Below are positions 53,897-62,351 of a DNA stretch of 64,000 nucleotides, piece by piece. The position numbers and the translations under genes were made by a program. The stretch comes from CBDDCX01 sp965226925 (lineage in GTDB: Bacteria > Gemmatimonadota > Gemmatimonadetes > Longimicrobiales > Gaopeijiaceae), in NCBI GenBank assembly GCA_965226925.1, contig CBDDEN010000011.1:1054001-1118000 (forward strand), in the 5' to 3' direction. The notes under the pieces are model-generated. The model searched no databases, had not been told where the DNA came from, and was given only the letters and a program-made list of their open reading frames with translations. The number at the start of each line of letters is the position of its first letter. Position 1 is the first letter of the stretch.

Positions 53897-55174
53897 CTAC
53901 TTGTTGGCTAGAACCTGTTGCACGACCGCTCGGACGTTCGGGTCCTTATCTTCCTTCGCGGCCTCGACCAGGCTCATGGCGTGGGGAGTCCCGATCGAGC
54001 CCAACGCCGAAAGGGCAGCCACACGGACCTCGAGGGTGGGCTTCGAGAAGAAAGACCCGACGGCGCGCTTTTCGATGAGGGGCACGGCGGCTGGATCGCC
54101 GAGCTGGCCGAGCGCCCGAACCACCTGCTCGATGACGGGATCCTCGTCACCGTCCTCGAGGATCTTCAGGAGGGGCTTGAAGGCGCGCTCGGACTTCAGC
54201 ACCGCCACCGCCCGGGCAGCAGCCGTGCGCACGTCCACGTCGGCGTCGCTGAGCATCCCGACAACCAACTGGGCCGCATCCTCTCCCCCGATCTTCGCAA
54301 GCGAGAGCACCGTTTCGCGGCGCACGCGTGGGTCCTCGTGGGCAAGGGTGCCCGTGACGTGGCCGATGCCCGTCTCGCCACGCGTTTCTCCGAGCACCGC
54401 AACACCGTTCCTGACCACGAACCAGCGGGAGTCCTCGAGCATCTCTTCGACGACGCGCATGCCCGACTGCCCGAGCGCCACGAGGGCGCTCACGTAGGTC
54501 TTCCGAGCGAGTCGATCATCGGTCTCGGTGAGCGCGGCGGCGATGGCCACGGCCATCGGGTCACCGAGCTTGGCGTAGGCGTGCACGAGATCCGTCCGCT
54601 CGCGTTCGTCGCGGACGGCACCTAGCCGGATGGCCATGCGCATCTGCGTTGCCGTGTTCATGAGCTCACCGGCCAACGCCTCGGCGTCGGGATCCGGCAC
54701 CGGTTGTACCAGAAGGGCGTTCACCGCTCTTGCCAGGCCGTCCAGAGCGTTGGCGGAACGAGCCGCTTGTACCGCCGCGCGCACCGGATCGACGAGCGAG
54801 GAGCGCTGATCCGACGTGGCCCGCAAGTAACGAGCGACGGCCTCATCGAGCTGAAGCTCCGCGGGTGAGCGAGACTCCTCCTCGGGCTCGTCGGCTCCCG
54901 CGAAGGGTGGCTGCTCCTCGACCTCGGCCGCCGGGAGCTCCGTGAACTCGAGCATCGGCTCCGGCTCGGGTACCTCGGCTAAGGGGATCTCCGTGAACTC
55001 GAGCATCGGTTCGGGCTTCGGCTCCGCGAGTGTAGGCTGGGATGCCGCCTCGAGCTCGCCCTCAGCCGCGCCGGCGGACCGTACGTCTGTGGGCTCGTCC
55101 GGCTCTACCTCGGCGAACAGGGATTCGATGGAGCGTGCCCATCCCTTGAGTTCGCGGTCGTCGTCTTGAGTCAC
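53897..55174 (-). CDS. HEAT-repeat protein with acidic, internally repeated N-terminus
   Basis: About 425 residues from GTG 55174; a TTG at 55216 is the longer option. Residues about 25-100 are acidic and low-complexity and contain a tandem unit, EPMLEFTEIPLAEVPEP then EPMLEFTELPAAEVEEQ. From about residue 190 to the end there are repeats of about 30 residues typical of HEAT/PBS-lyase repeats: VALGQSGMRVVEEML, ALGSIGTPHAMSLVEA, KIGGEDAAQLVVGML, VRALGQLGDPAAVPLIEK. The repeats form a curved scaffold for protein binding. The partner is unknown. It stands alone at the end of the plus-strand hydrolase, facing it. Confidence 0.85.
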   Translation of the reverse strand: MTQDDDRELKGWARSIESLFAEVEPDEPTDVRSAGAAEGELEAASQPTLAEPKPEPMLEFTEIPLAEVPEPEPMLEFTELPAAEVEEQPPFAGADEPEEESRSPAELQLDEAVARYLRATSDQRSSLVDPVRAAVQAARSANALDGLARAVNALLVQPVPDPDAEALAGELMNTATQMRMAIRLGAVRDERERTDLVHAYAKLGDPMAVAIAAALTETDDRLARKTYVSALVALGQSGMRVVEEMLEDSRWFVVRNGVAVLGETRGETGIGHVTGTLAHEDPRVRRETVLSLAKIGGEDAAQLVVGMLSDADVDVRTAAARAVAVLKSERAFKPLLKILEDGDEDPVIEQVVRALGQLGDPAAVPLIEKRAVGSFFSKPTLEVRVAALSALGSIGTPHAMSLVEAAKEDKDPNVRAVVQQVLANK

Positions 55175-55285
55175 GTGGGTGTCGGATAGGGGGAACAATT
55201 GGCTGGCGTCGCACAATTTATGCCGCTCATGCGCGGGGCGCGAGAATATTTCGACGAGCCCTCGCTCGGCCGACGCGATCGACCG

Positions 55286-56254
55286 TCATATTTCCACCAT
55301 CGCTCCGAGTCCCAACCGCTCCGCGGCCCTCAGAATCCGACCGGCCGCGGCCACGTCCTGCGCTGCGCTCCCGACCGATTTGAACAGGGTCACCTCGTCC
55401 GGTCCCTCACGTCCCGGCCGGTCTCCACTCACGACCTCACCCAGCTCGGCATGGATCCGGTCGAGGGCGAATGCCCCCTCGTCGATCGCCTGAACCAGAT
55501 CCCCTGCCTCTACCATGACGGTGGAGCGAGAGTCCACCACCACCTTGGCCCGCCCGACCAGTACGGCGTCCAGCTCTCTCATGTCGGGCGTGAAGGCCCC
55601 CACGGCGTTGACATGGGCTCCCGGCTCTACAAGGTGGCCGGGGAAGACGGGCTGTCGGCTATCGGTGGCGGTCACGATGACGTGCGCTCCCACGATCGCA
55701 CGCCCCGGATCGTCGGCTACGGTCACGGCCACCCCGTCGAGCTCCTCTGCCAACGCCTTCGATTCCGGCACCGACAGGGAGGAGATGCGGATCTCGGAAA
55801 TGGGCCGGACGGAGCGGACCGCCTCGATCTGCGTGCGCGCCTGAGGGCCGGCTCCGAAGACCGCCAAAACCGACGCGTCGTCGAGGGCCAGGACGTCCGT
55901 GGCCAAACCGCTCGCCGCGCCGGTACGGAGCGCGGTAAGGTGCGTGCCGTCCATAAGAGCCAACGGCACTCCTGTCTGACTGTCCAGCACCAGAACGACG
56001 GCGTTGATGACAGGTAGGCCCCGGTCGCGGTTGCCCGTGAACACCGAAACGACCTTCGCCGCCAGGTGCCCCTCTTCGGGTAGATATCCGGGCATGAAGA
56101 GGCTCACACCCCCATCCGTGGACAGGGCGAGGCGTTCGGGCACGACCGCTCGACCCGATGACAGCTGGGTGAAAGCCGTCCTCATCGCGTCGATGGCCCC
56201 GCGCATGTCGAGACAGGCGCGTATGTCAGCCGCCGTCAGTATTCGTAGTTGCAT
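55286..56254 (-). CDS. Ornithine cyclodeaminase / mu-crystallin family protein
   Basis: About 322 residues from ATG 56254 (MQLRILTAADIRACLDM); the frame starts at 56284. Family elements: RTGAASGLATDVLA, the NAD-binding AVFGAGPQARTQIEAV, VIVTATDSRQPVFPGHLVEPGAHVNAVGA and KSVGSAAQDVAAAGRILRAAE. Members are ornithine cyclodeaminases, alanine dehydrogenases, ketimine reductases or amino acid synthesis enzymes; the exact reaction cannot be told. A neighbouring flavoprotein that makes imines diverges from it, so a ketimine-reductase role is conceivable. Confidence 0.86.
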   Translation of the reverse strand: MQLRILTAADIRACLDMRGAIDAMRTAFTQLSSGRAVVPERLALSTDGGVSLFMPGYLPEEGHLAAKVVSVFTGNRDRGLPVINAVVLVLDSQTGVPLALMDGTHLTALRTGAASGLATDVLALDDASVLAVFGAGPQARTQIEAVRSVRPISEIRISSLSVPESKALAEELDGVAVTVADDPGRAIVGAHVIVTATDSRQPVFPGHLVEPGAHVNAVGAFTPDMRELDAVLVGRAKVVVDSRSTVMVEAGDLVQAIDEGAFALDRIHAELGEVVSGDRPGREGPDEVTLFKSVGSAAQDVAAAGRILRAAERLGLGAMVEI

Positions 56255-56351
56255 GACGTCCGTCCTCGAAGAAGGTTGGAGCAAGGTCGTCGGCTCGCGG
56301 CTTTTCGGCCAGAACCCTCAATCAACCTCTCCCCCACGAGGACTCTACAAG

Positions 56352-57524
56352 GTGGAACACGGCACAGTGGTCGTCGTCGGCGGAGGAGTATTCGGAGCCA
56401 CCGCCGCTCTCGAACTACGGACGCGTGGGCACGCGGTCACACTCGTCGACCCCGGCCCCCTTCCCCACCCGGACGCGAGCTCCACGGACATCAGCAAGGT
56501 CATCCGTGCCGACTACGGACCGGACGTCTTCTACGCACGGCTGGTCCGACAGTGCATCGACCGGTGGCACGAGTGGAACGCGGAGGCGGGCCGCACGCTC
56601 TATCACGAGACCGGGTATCTCATTCTGGCTCGAGAGGAGATGCGACCCGGCGGCTTCGAGCATGACAGTCGGGAAGTACTGTCCGCGATGGGGCACCCGC
56701 TCGAGCGATTGATGCCCGGCGAGCTCGGCCGTCGCTTTCCGAGCTGGAGCGAGGAGCAGTACCCGGACGGGTACTACAACCGCCGAGCCGGATGGGCGGA
56801 GAGCGGCAACGTGGTGTCTTGGCTGTTGGACAAGGCGCGAGACAGCGGCGTCCGGCTCGTCGAGGGGCAGACCATGAAGGCCCTTCGTGAGGACGGCTCC
56901 CGAGTGTCTGGAATCGTCACCGACGGGGGCGAGGAGCACTCCGCCGACGTGGTGGTGGTCGCCGCCGGAGCGTGGACTCCCACGCTGCTCCCGTGGTTGG
57001 CCGACGCGCTCTGGTGCGTTGGGCAGTCGGTCTATCACTTCCGACCGGCGGACCCGGCGCCGTTCCAATCGGCGGTCTTCCCACCCTGGAGCGCGGACGT
57101 CGCGAACACGGGCTGGTACGGCTTCCCGATTCAACCCGACGGGGTCCTCAAGATCGCCAACCACGGCGACGGAATCCGCCTCGATCCTCGAAGCGAGAAG
57201 GTCGTGCCTCTCGAGCACGACGAGAAGTTCCGGAGCTTCTTCCAGGACACATTGGGCGGACCGGCAGACACCCCGATCGTCAAGCGCCGACTTTGCCTCT
57301 ACTGCGATTCGTGGGACGGCGACTTCTGGATCGACCGGGACCCCGACCGGGAAGGGCTGGTTGTGGCCGCCGGCGGCAGCGGGCACGGTTTCAAGTTCGC
57401 GCCGATGCTCGGCGAGATCATCGCGGACGTAGTCGAGGGGAAGGGGAACCCTTGGGCCGAGCGCTTCGCGTGGAGATCGCCCGGCACGTCAAAGACCGAG
57501 GCGGCGCGCTACACGAGCAGGTAG
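56352..57524 (+). CDS. Sarcosine-oxidase-like FAD-dependent amine oxidoreductase
   Basis: About 390 residues from GTG 56352, which follows GAGG at 9 bases. FAD-binding GGGVFGATAALELRTRG begins the protein. The C-terminal KRRLCLYCDSWDGDFWIDRDP and GSGHGFKFAPMLGEIIAD match monomeric sarcosine oxidase, where the first Cys of that stretch carries covalent FAD and the following motif lines the active site. It should oxidise secondary or N-methyl amino acids with release of H2O2. The ornithine-cyclodeaminase-type gene diverges from it; the DinB gene ends within 16 bases of overlap on the opposite strand. Confidence 0.86.
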   Translation: MEHGTVVVVGGGVFGATAALELRTRGHAVTLVDPGPLPHPDASSTDISKVIRADYGPDVFYARLVRQCIDRWHEWNAEAGRTLYHETGYLILAREEMRPGGFEHDSREVLSAMGHPLERLMPGELGRRFPSWSEEQYPDGYYNRRAGWAESGNVVSWLLDKARDSGVRLVEGQTMKALREDGSRVSGIVTDGGEEHSADVVVVAAGAWTPTLLPWLADALWCVGQSVYHFRPADPAPFQSAVFPPWSADVANTGWYGFPIQPDGVLKIANHGDGIRLDPRSEKVVPLEHDEKFRSFFQDTLGGPADTPIVKRRLCLYCDSWDGDFWIDRDPDREGLVVAAGGSGHGFKFAPMLGEIIADVVEGKGNPWAERFAWRSPGTSKTEAARYTSR

Positions 57525-58036
57525 TGCTCCAGGAGTCCCGTTCGATGATGGATCTCGTGACCGGCGATGATGAAGGGGAAGCTGCGCACCGTGAACGAGA
57601 GACCGCTCGCCACACCGGAACGTGTCCACGCCTCGTTCGGAAGCCCACGGAATAGGGCCACGGTCGAGTGCCGGACCGCCTCCAACTCGGCGGCGAGGTC
57701 CGCGAGCGTGCGCACCGCCGCGTTCGAGGCCGTCGCGTACTCGAGCTGGTCCATCCCCGGAAGGGGGCCTGCGTCGGCCCGGGCGAAAGAGAAGGCTCGG
57801 TGTGCGAAGACCCGCTCCGCGTCGATGACATGCCCCACGACCTCACGGACCGACCACTTGTCCGGCTCATACCGATACTGCTCCAAGTCGGGAGGGACCG
57901 ACGCCAGGAGGTCGAGCGTCGTCCCGATCTGGCCGCTCAAGATCACCAGCACGTCGCCGTCGGGTACCTGATCGATGTAGGTGCTGTAGTAGGAGTCGTG
58001 CTCCGCAGCCCCGGGCCTCGCCACTGAGGAGGTCAT
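57509..58036 (-). CDS. DinB-family (YfiT-like) putative metal-dependent hydrolase/transferase
   Basis: A 175-residue four-helix-bundle protein. The metal histidines are in EVVGHVIDAERVFAHRA (first) and IIAGHEIHHRTGLLE (second and third). DinB/YfiT members are diverse; in some, the metal site activates thiols such as bacillithiol or mycothiol. The start overlaps the stop of the exported unknown gene (ATGA), and the sarcosine-oxidase-like gene ends within its last codons on the other strand. Confidence 0.88.
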   Translation of the reverse strand: MTSSVARPGAAEHDSYYSTYIDQVPDGDVLVILSGQIGTTLDLLASVPPDLEQYRYEPDKWSVREVVGHVIDAERVFAHRAFSFARADAGPLPGMDQLEYATASNAAVRTLADLAAELEAVRHSTVALFRGLPNEAWTRSGVASGLSFTVRSFPFIIAGHEIHHRTGLLEHYLLV

Positions 58037-58569
58037 CGAGAACTCCGAGTGAAGAGCAGTCGGTTGCCGGACGGAAACGCCAGGGTGAGCCGTTCTCCGG
58101 CCGCGTAGACGTTGGAGGGCTCCTGAGGGGCGTTCTCCAAATCACGGTAGACCATACGAAGCGGCGCCTCTGCCAGCCCTTCCATCGCCTCACCGGTCGA
58201 GAAGTTGTGCAGGTGCCAGAAGGTGAGGGCATCCCCTTCGAGCGTGTACGTTCCGCCCTCGGCCGAACCCCTCTTGATGTCGCCTCGTTCGTCGACCACG
58301 AAGAACAGGACTTGCCAGTCGGATTCGGTGAAGAAGATGCGGCCTTCGACCCGATGCTCCGCACCGCCCTTCAGCACATAGGTTTCCGCCTGCCACGCCC
58401 CCTCCACGTCCTGATCCTGAGCGGACGCGGGGAGGGCCGTGGCTGCGAAGGTGGCGGTGGCGATCGCGACGAGTGCCGCAGTGATCGTGGCGAAAGCCGC
58501 GAGTCCCCGCCGCCGCAGCCCCGGCGGTCCGCCCGCACGTGTGAATCCCGCGAAGCCCTTTGCCGTCAT
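58033..58569 (-). CDS. Exported hypothetical protein
   Basis: About 178 residues from ATG 58569, which has GGAG at 5-base spacing; ATG 58590 would lie on the same transcript but lacks it. A long basic and hydrophobic N-terminus (RRRGLAAFATITAALVAIATATFAA) ends ALPASAQ, a clear signal-peptidase I site. The mature part, DQDVEGAWQAE to LLFTRSSR, looks like a small beta-rich domain (lipocalin-like strand pattern, one Trp-rich stretch ALTFWHLHNFSTG). No family recognised. Translationally coupled to the DinB gene. Confidence 0.75.
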   Translation of the reverse strand: MTAKGFAGFTRAGGPPGLRRRGLAAFATITAALVAIATATFAATALPASAQDQDVEGAWQAETYVLKGGAEHRVEGRIFFTESDWQVLFFVVDERGDIKRGSAEGGTYTLEGDALTFWHLHNFSTGEAMEGLAEAPLRMVYRDLENAPQEPSNVYAAGERLTLAFPSGNRLLFTRSSR

Positions 58570-58652
58570 GTGTGCTCCTCCGTTCATCAAGTTCCGAAAT
58601 CCCAGTCGCCCCGGACGATCGGCCCACCAACCAGGCGCGCGAGGTGTTCGAA

Positions 58653-58771
58653 ATGCTCCGCAGCGAGTTGGAGGACTACCAGCGACAGATGGAGACCCTG
58701 TCGGTCGAAGACGTCGCCCGCTTCAACCGTCTGCTGGACGACCGGGGGTGGAGCCGATCGGAGGAAACTGA
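58653..58771 (+). pseudogene. Small ORF with an apparent frameshift, or remnant
   Basis: From ATG 58653 (GAGG upstream) the frame encodes MLRSELEDYQRQMETLSVED then VARFNRLLDDRG, a convincing helical protein. At a run of five G (58742-58747) the frame loses sense. One extra G would continue RGVEPIGGN and stop at 58769-58771, just before the convergent small gene. So it is either a one-base error in a homopolymer or a true frameshift. Nothing is known about its function. Confidence 0.4.
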
Positions 58772-58778
58772 CCCCCGC

Positions 58779-59003
58779 TCAGCGTCGCCTGATCAGGACG
58801 GAGAGGACGATGCCGGCGGCGATCGCCAGTCCGAGCACGATCTTCGCGGTTTCGCTGAGCCGGTTCTCGAGATCCTCGATGGCCTCGCGGCCCGTGGGAG
58901 CAGACGGATCCTGGCTCATATGGACCGCACAGAAGTCGGAGCCCCCCAGGGCGTTGAGCCGACACTGAGTCCCCTTCTTCGTCGTAGCGCTGCAGCGTGC
59001 CAC
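58779..59003 (-). CDS. Small Cys/His-motif protein with C-terminal membrane anchor
   Basis: A 74-residue protein. The N-terminus holds a Cys-x9-Cys-x10-Cys-x2-His pattern (MARCSATTKKGTQCRLNALG, then DFCAVH), as in short zinc-binding modules found in many bacterial and phage proteins of unknown role. The C-terminal ETAKIVLGLAIAAGIVLSVLIRRR is a tail anchor. It is probably a membrane-attached zinc protein. A palindrome sits about 55-80 bases upstream and may be its operator. Confidence 0.72.
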   Translation of the reverse strand: MARCSATTKKGTQCRLNALGGSDFCAVHMSQDPSAPTGREAIEDLENRLSETAKIVLGLAIAAGIVLSVLIRRR

Positions 59004-59056
59004 CGACCAACCTCCTCACCGCTGTCAGGCGTTCTCGACGCCCGGTGTCTTCAAGT

Positions 59057-59082
59057 TCCACACAAATATACGTACGTGTGGA
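59057..59082. promoter_or_regulatory. Palindrome with AT-rich core upstream of the small Cys/His gene
   Basis: TCCACAC at 59057-59063 pairs with GTGTGGA at 59076-59082 around a 12-base AT-rich core containing ATATACGTAC. Placed about 55 bases before the start of the minus-strand small gene, it looks like a dimeric-regulator operator overlapping a promoter. On the minus strand the core reads TATATT. Inference only. Confidence 0.35.
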
Positions 59083-59227
59083 CGATCCGGGTTCATCAAG
59101 GGGTGGGGTCAGCACCAGGGAGCTGCCGTGGAGAGGAGCCTGCTCGAGGCAGGCTCACACGGATTCTACCGACGGGCGGCTCGGAGTTCTGTAAGGGTGA
59201 CCTCGCATCGACCTGTCAGGGAAACCC

Positions 59228-60784
59228 CTATGTGCCGAACTCGATACCCTGAGCCAGGGGCAACTCCGTACTCCAGTTGACCGTGTTCGTCTGCCGTCGC
59301 ATGTACGCCTTCCACGCGTCCGAGCCCGATTCACGCCCGCCGCCGGTCTCCTTCTCACCGCCGAACGCCCCACCGATCTCGGCGCCGCTGGTGCCGATGT
59401 TCACGTTGGCGATTCCACAGTCGCTGCCGCGGTGCGAGAGGAAGTACTCCGCCTCACGCACATGATCGGTGAAGATGGCCGAGGAGAGGCCCTGGGGAAC
59501 GCCGTTGTGGAGCGCCATCGCTTCACCGAGTTCTTCGACGGACTCGCGAGGCGACGACGATGCGCTGCCGTATCCGATGATGTAGAGGATCGGTGCGAAC
59601 GTCTCTTCCTGCACGATGTCGTACTCGTTCTTGGCCGCGGCTATGCACGGGGTCACGTAGTGGCCGCCCGGGTACTCATCCCCCTCCAGGCGCTCGCCAC
59701 CGTAGAGGATGTCCCCTCCCTCTTCCTGCACACGTCGGACGGCGCTCAGCAGGTCGTCCACGGCCCCGTGGTTCACCAACGGACCCATGAGCGTGTCGGG
59801 TTCACGCGGATCACCGATGCGGACCCCCTCATACGCGCGGTTCAGTCGGCTCACCAGCTCCTCGCGCACGGACTCATGCACGATGATGCGACGCGTGCTC
59901 GTGCAGCGCTGACCCGCAGTCCCAACCGACCCGAAGACGATGCCCGGCAGCGCGAGGTCGAGGTTCGCGTGCGGTGTGACGATGATGGCGTTGTTGCCGC
60001 CGAGCTCGAGGATCGTACGCCCCAGCCTCTTTCCGACCACCTCGGCCACGCGGTAGCCGACGGCACAGCTTCCCGTCGCCGATACGAGCGGCACGCGGCG
60101 GTCTTGCAGGAGCCGGTCGCCTACGGTGGACCCCTTCCCCACCGTGAGACAGAAGATGGCCGGATCCACCCCGTTCTCCTCACATACGGCCTGAGCAATC
60201 TTGGTCCCCGCGATCGATGTCAACGGAGTCTGGCTGGCCGGCTTCCAGAGGACGGAATCACCACAGACCGACGCAAGGGCCGCGTTCCAGCTCCACACCG
60301 CGACGGGGAAGTTGAAGGCGCTGATGACCCCTACGACTCCGAGCGGATGCCACTGCTCCATCATGCGGTGGTCCTGGCGTTCGGAGGCGATCGTGAGCCC
60401 ATAGAGCTGCCGGGACAGTCCCGTAGCGAAGTCGCAGATGTCGATCATCTCTTGGACCTCGCCCTCACCCTCGGCTTGGATCTTGCCCAGCTCGAGCGAG
60501 ACCAGAGCCCCCAGATCGGATTTCAGCCCGCGGAGCCGATTCCCGATCTGTCGCACCACCTCACCGCGGCGGGGCGCGGGCACCGTGCGCCAGTGGAGGA
60601 AGGCCTCATGCGCACGATCCACGATTCGATCGTACTCGTCTTCGGTGACCTGCTGAACGGTCCCGATGACGGAGCCATCGATGGGAGTGCGGACCCGCAG
60701 CTCGGGGCCCGAGCCCAACCACTCGCCGCAGAATCCTCCGAGGTTGTGGTTCTCGATACCGAGGTTCTTCAAGACGTGGCTCAT
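59228..60784 (-). CDS. amaB: Aldehyde dehydrogenase family 7 (alpha-aminoadipate semialdehyde dehydrogenase-like)
   Basis: A 518-residue ALDH7. The catalytic Cys is in GTAGQRCTSTRR, and the general-base Glu in ILELGGNNAI. The C-terminal GGAFGGEKETGGGRESG motif, followed by SDAWKAYMRRQTNT, is diagnostic of ALDH7/antiquitin. ALDH7 oxidises 2-aminoadipate semialdehyde (piperideine-6-carboxylate) in lysine breakdown, and other aldehydes. ATG 60784. It stands alone; about 260 bases precede it, with no other gene. Confidence 0.93.
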   Translation of the reverse strand: MSHVLKNLGIENHNLGGFCGEWLGSGPELRVRTPIDGSVIGTVQQVTEDEYDRIVDRAHEAFLHWRTVPAPRRGEVVRQIGNRLRGLKSDLGALVSLELGKIQAEGEGEVQEMIDICDFATGLSRQLYGLTIASERQDHRMMEQWHPLGVVGVISAFNFPVAVWSWNAALASVCGDSVLWKPASQTPLTSIAGTKIAQAVCEENGVDPAIFCLTVGKGSTVGDRLLQDRRVPLVSATGSCAVGYRVAEVVGKRLGRTILELGGNNAIIVTPHANLDLALPGIVFGSVGTAGQRCTSTRRIIVHESVREELVSRLNRAYEGVRIGDPREPDTLMGPLVNHGAVDDLLSAVRRVQEEGGDILYGGERLEGDEYPGGHYVTPCIAAAKNEYDIVQEETFAPILYIIGYGSASSSPRESVEELGEAMALHNGVPQGLSSAIFTDHVREAEYFLSHRGSDCGIANVNIGTSGAEIGGAFGGEKETGGGRESGSDAWKAYMRRQTNTVNWSTELPLAQGIEFGT

Positions 60785-61045
60785 GCGTGGTTCCTAATAT
60801 GGAGATGGCCGGCTCCGCATGCGTCCGACCCGTTCGATTCAGGTGAAAGGCAGCAGGAAGATCGCCCGATCCCTCCGGGGTGTCCACGAGGGGCGGGGCG
60901 TTGGATACGGGCGACAGGCGAACTCCAAGGGGCCAGGGCGGTATGACTACCGTCGGCTACCCCAGGGGCACAGGGAATCGGCGGTGGAGAGCACGGGACG
61001 GAGGCGGTCCGTGGCCCTCGGCCGCGCTTCAATGGGAGGTCCAGC

Positions 61046-61969
61046 ATGTCCGTCGGACGCAGCACCACCATAGCACTGAGCCTCCTCATCGGGGGCGGGT
61101 GCGGCTCCGACGGCGGAGCGGACGGCCCCGCAGAAACCGGAGATATCGGGACACCGGGAGCCGCCGCGGTCGTGGCCCCCGGCACGTTGTCCACCGATGG
61201 CGGCGAATCGTGGCTCAGCTTCGATCCCGCGGGGCAGATCGCGATCTTCGGTCGCCACGACTCCGGCTGGGGTGACCACACGGTCTACGTGGCACGCCGT
61301 GCCGGCGAGGGTTGGAGCGAACCCAAGGTGACACCGTTTTCGGGAGTGTACGCCGACCGAGGCGCCCGCCTCACGGCGGATGGCGCCGTGCTCTTCTACT
61401 CGTCCAACCGTCCGCGCGCCAACCAGGGCGAGGAGCCTCAGAACCACTTCGACATCTGGCTCACGCAACTGCTGCCGGACGGTTGGGGTCCGCCCCGGCC
61501 GCTCCCCGCCCCGCTGAACACCGATGCCAACGAGCTCCACCCGTCGGTCGCGATCGACGGAACCGTCTACTTCGCCTCGGACCGGGAAGGCGGCGTTGGG
61601 CGCTCCGACCTCTACAAGGCGACGCCCGGTCCGTCGGGTTACGTGGTCGAGTCGTTGGGGCCGGCCTTGAACACCGAGCACTCCGAGCCGGATGTGTTCG
61701 TGGATCCTCAGCAGCGCTTCCTCGTGTTCGCCCGCACGGACGATCCGGAGGGGTACGGCGGGGACGACCTCTGGCTGTCCGTTCGGACGGAGGATGGTTG
61801 GTCGACTCCTCGGAACCTGGGGCCGGAGGTCAACTCGTCCGAGTACGAGTACGGTCCCGCACTCTCCGCCGACGGTCGGACGCTTTACTTCACCAGCCAC
61901 CGAGACGGCGACGCCGACCTGTTCGAGATCGACGCGGAGCGTGTGGGTATTCCGATTCCCCGACCCTAG
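61046..61969 (+). CDS. PD40/TolB-like beta-propeller lipoprotein
   Basis: A 307-residue lipoprotein: IALSLLIGGGC ends in a lipobox cysteine, and ATG 61046 follows GGGAGG. After a Gly/Ala linker come propeller blades: RLTADGAVLFYSSNRPR, HPSVAIDGTVYFASDREGG, GPALSADGRTLYFTSHRDGD, typical of PD40 (WD40-like) repeats. Such proteins bind partners or ligands in the periplasm. It is convergent with the damaged barrel gene, 7 bases away. Confidence 0.85.
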   Translation: MSVGRSTTIALSLLIGGGCGSDGGADGPAETGDIGTPGAAAVVAPGTLSTDGGESWLSFDPAGQIAIFGRHDSGWGDHTVYVARRAGEGWSEPKVTPFSGVYADRGARLTADGAVLFYSSNRPRANQGEEPQNHFDIWLTQLLPDGWGPPRPLPAPLNTDANELHPSVAIDGTVYFASDREGGVGRSDLYKATPGPSGYVVESLGPALNTEHSEPDVFVDPQQRFLVFARTDDPEGYGGDDLWLSVRTEDGWSTPRNLGPEVNSSEYEYGPALSADGRTLYFTSHRDGDADLFEIDAERVGIPIPRP

Positions 61970-61976
61970 AAGGCTT

Positions 61977-62340
61977 CTAATCCCGGAACAGATACGACGT
62001 CTTGAAGAAGAGTCGGCGCTGCATCTCGCTGAACCGGTCGCTGGGATTGAATCGCCCGCCCTCGTGGGATAGTCGTAGATCTTCTCGGAATCGGAGTCCC
62101 GGAAGAAGTCCACGTACGTGACCCGGAACTCGGTGTCCAGGTTGTTGGACGGTCGCGCTCCCAGCGTCGCCGAGAGGCGTCGCGATCGACCCTGATAGGG
62201 ATCACCCGAATAGAAGGGCGACTTCCCGCTCCGAAACATCGCGCCGACGTTAATCCGGTCCGAGAACTGATTGATGACGTTGGTAAGATCAAGCGATTGG
62301 TGATTGTAATCCTGTTGCACGGGATACTGCGCATCAGTTA
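61977..62340 (-). pseudogene. 3' remnant of a probable outer-membrane barrel protein, truncated and frameshifted
   Basis: On the minus strand the frame encodes about 95 residues in alternating beta pattern (NHQSLDLTNVINQFSDRINV, SRRLSATLGARPSNNLDTEF, RVTYVDFFRDSDSEKIYDYP). It then loses sense. In the next frame the sequence GRFNPSDRFSEMQRRLFF, then KTSYLFRD, followed by TAG at 61977-61979 reads as the natural end. A one-base deletion near 62082 explains this. At the other end the coding pattern stops abruptly at about 62340, where lower-GC DNA begins. So the gene has lost its 5' part and also has a frameshift. Exact family not recognised. Confidence 0.65.
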
Positions 62341-62351
62341 GCTTCCGGTGC

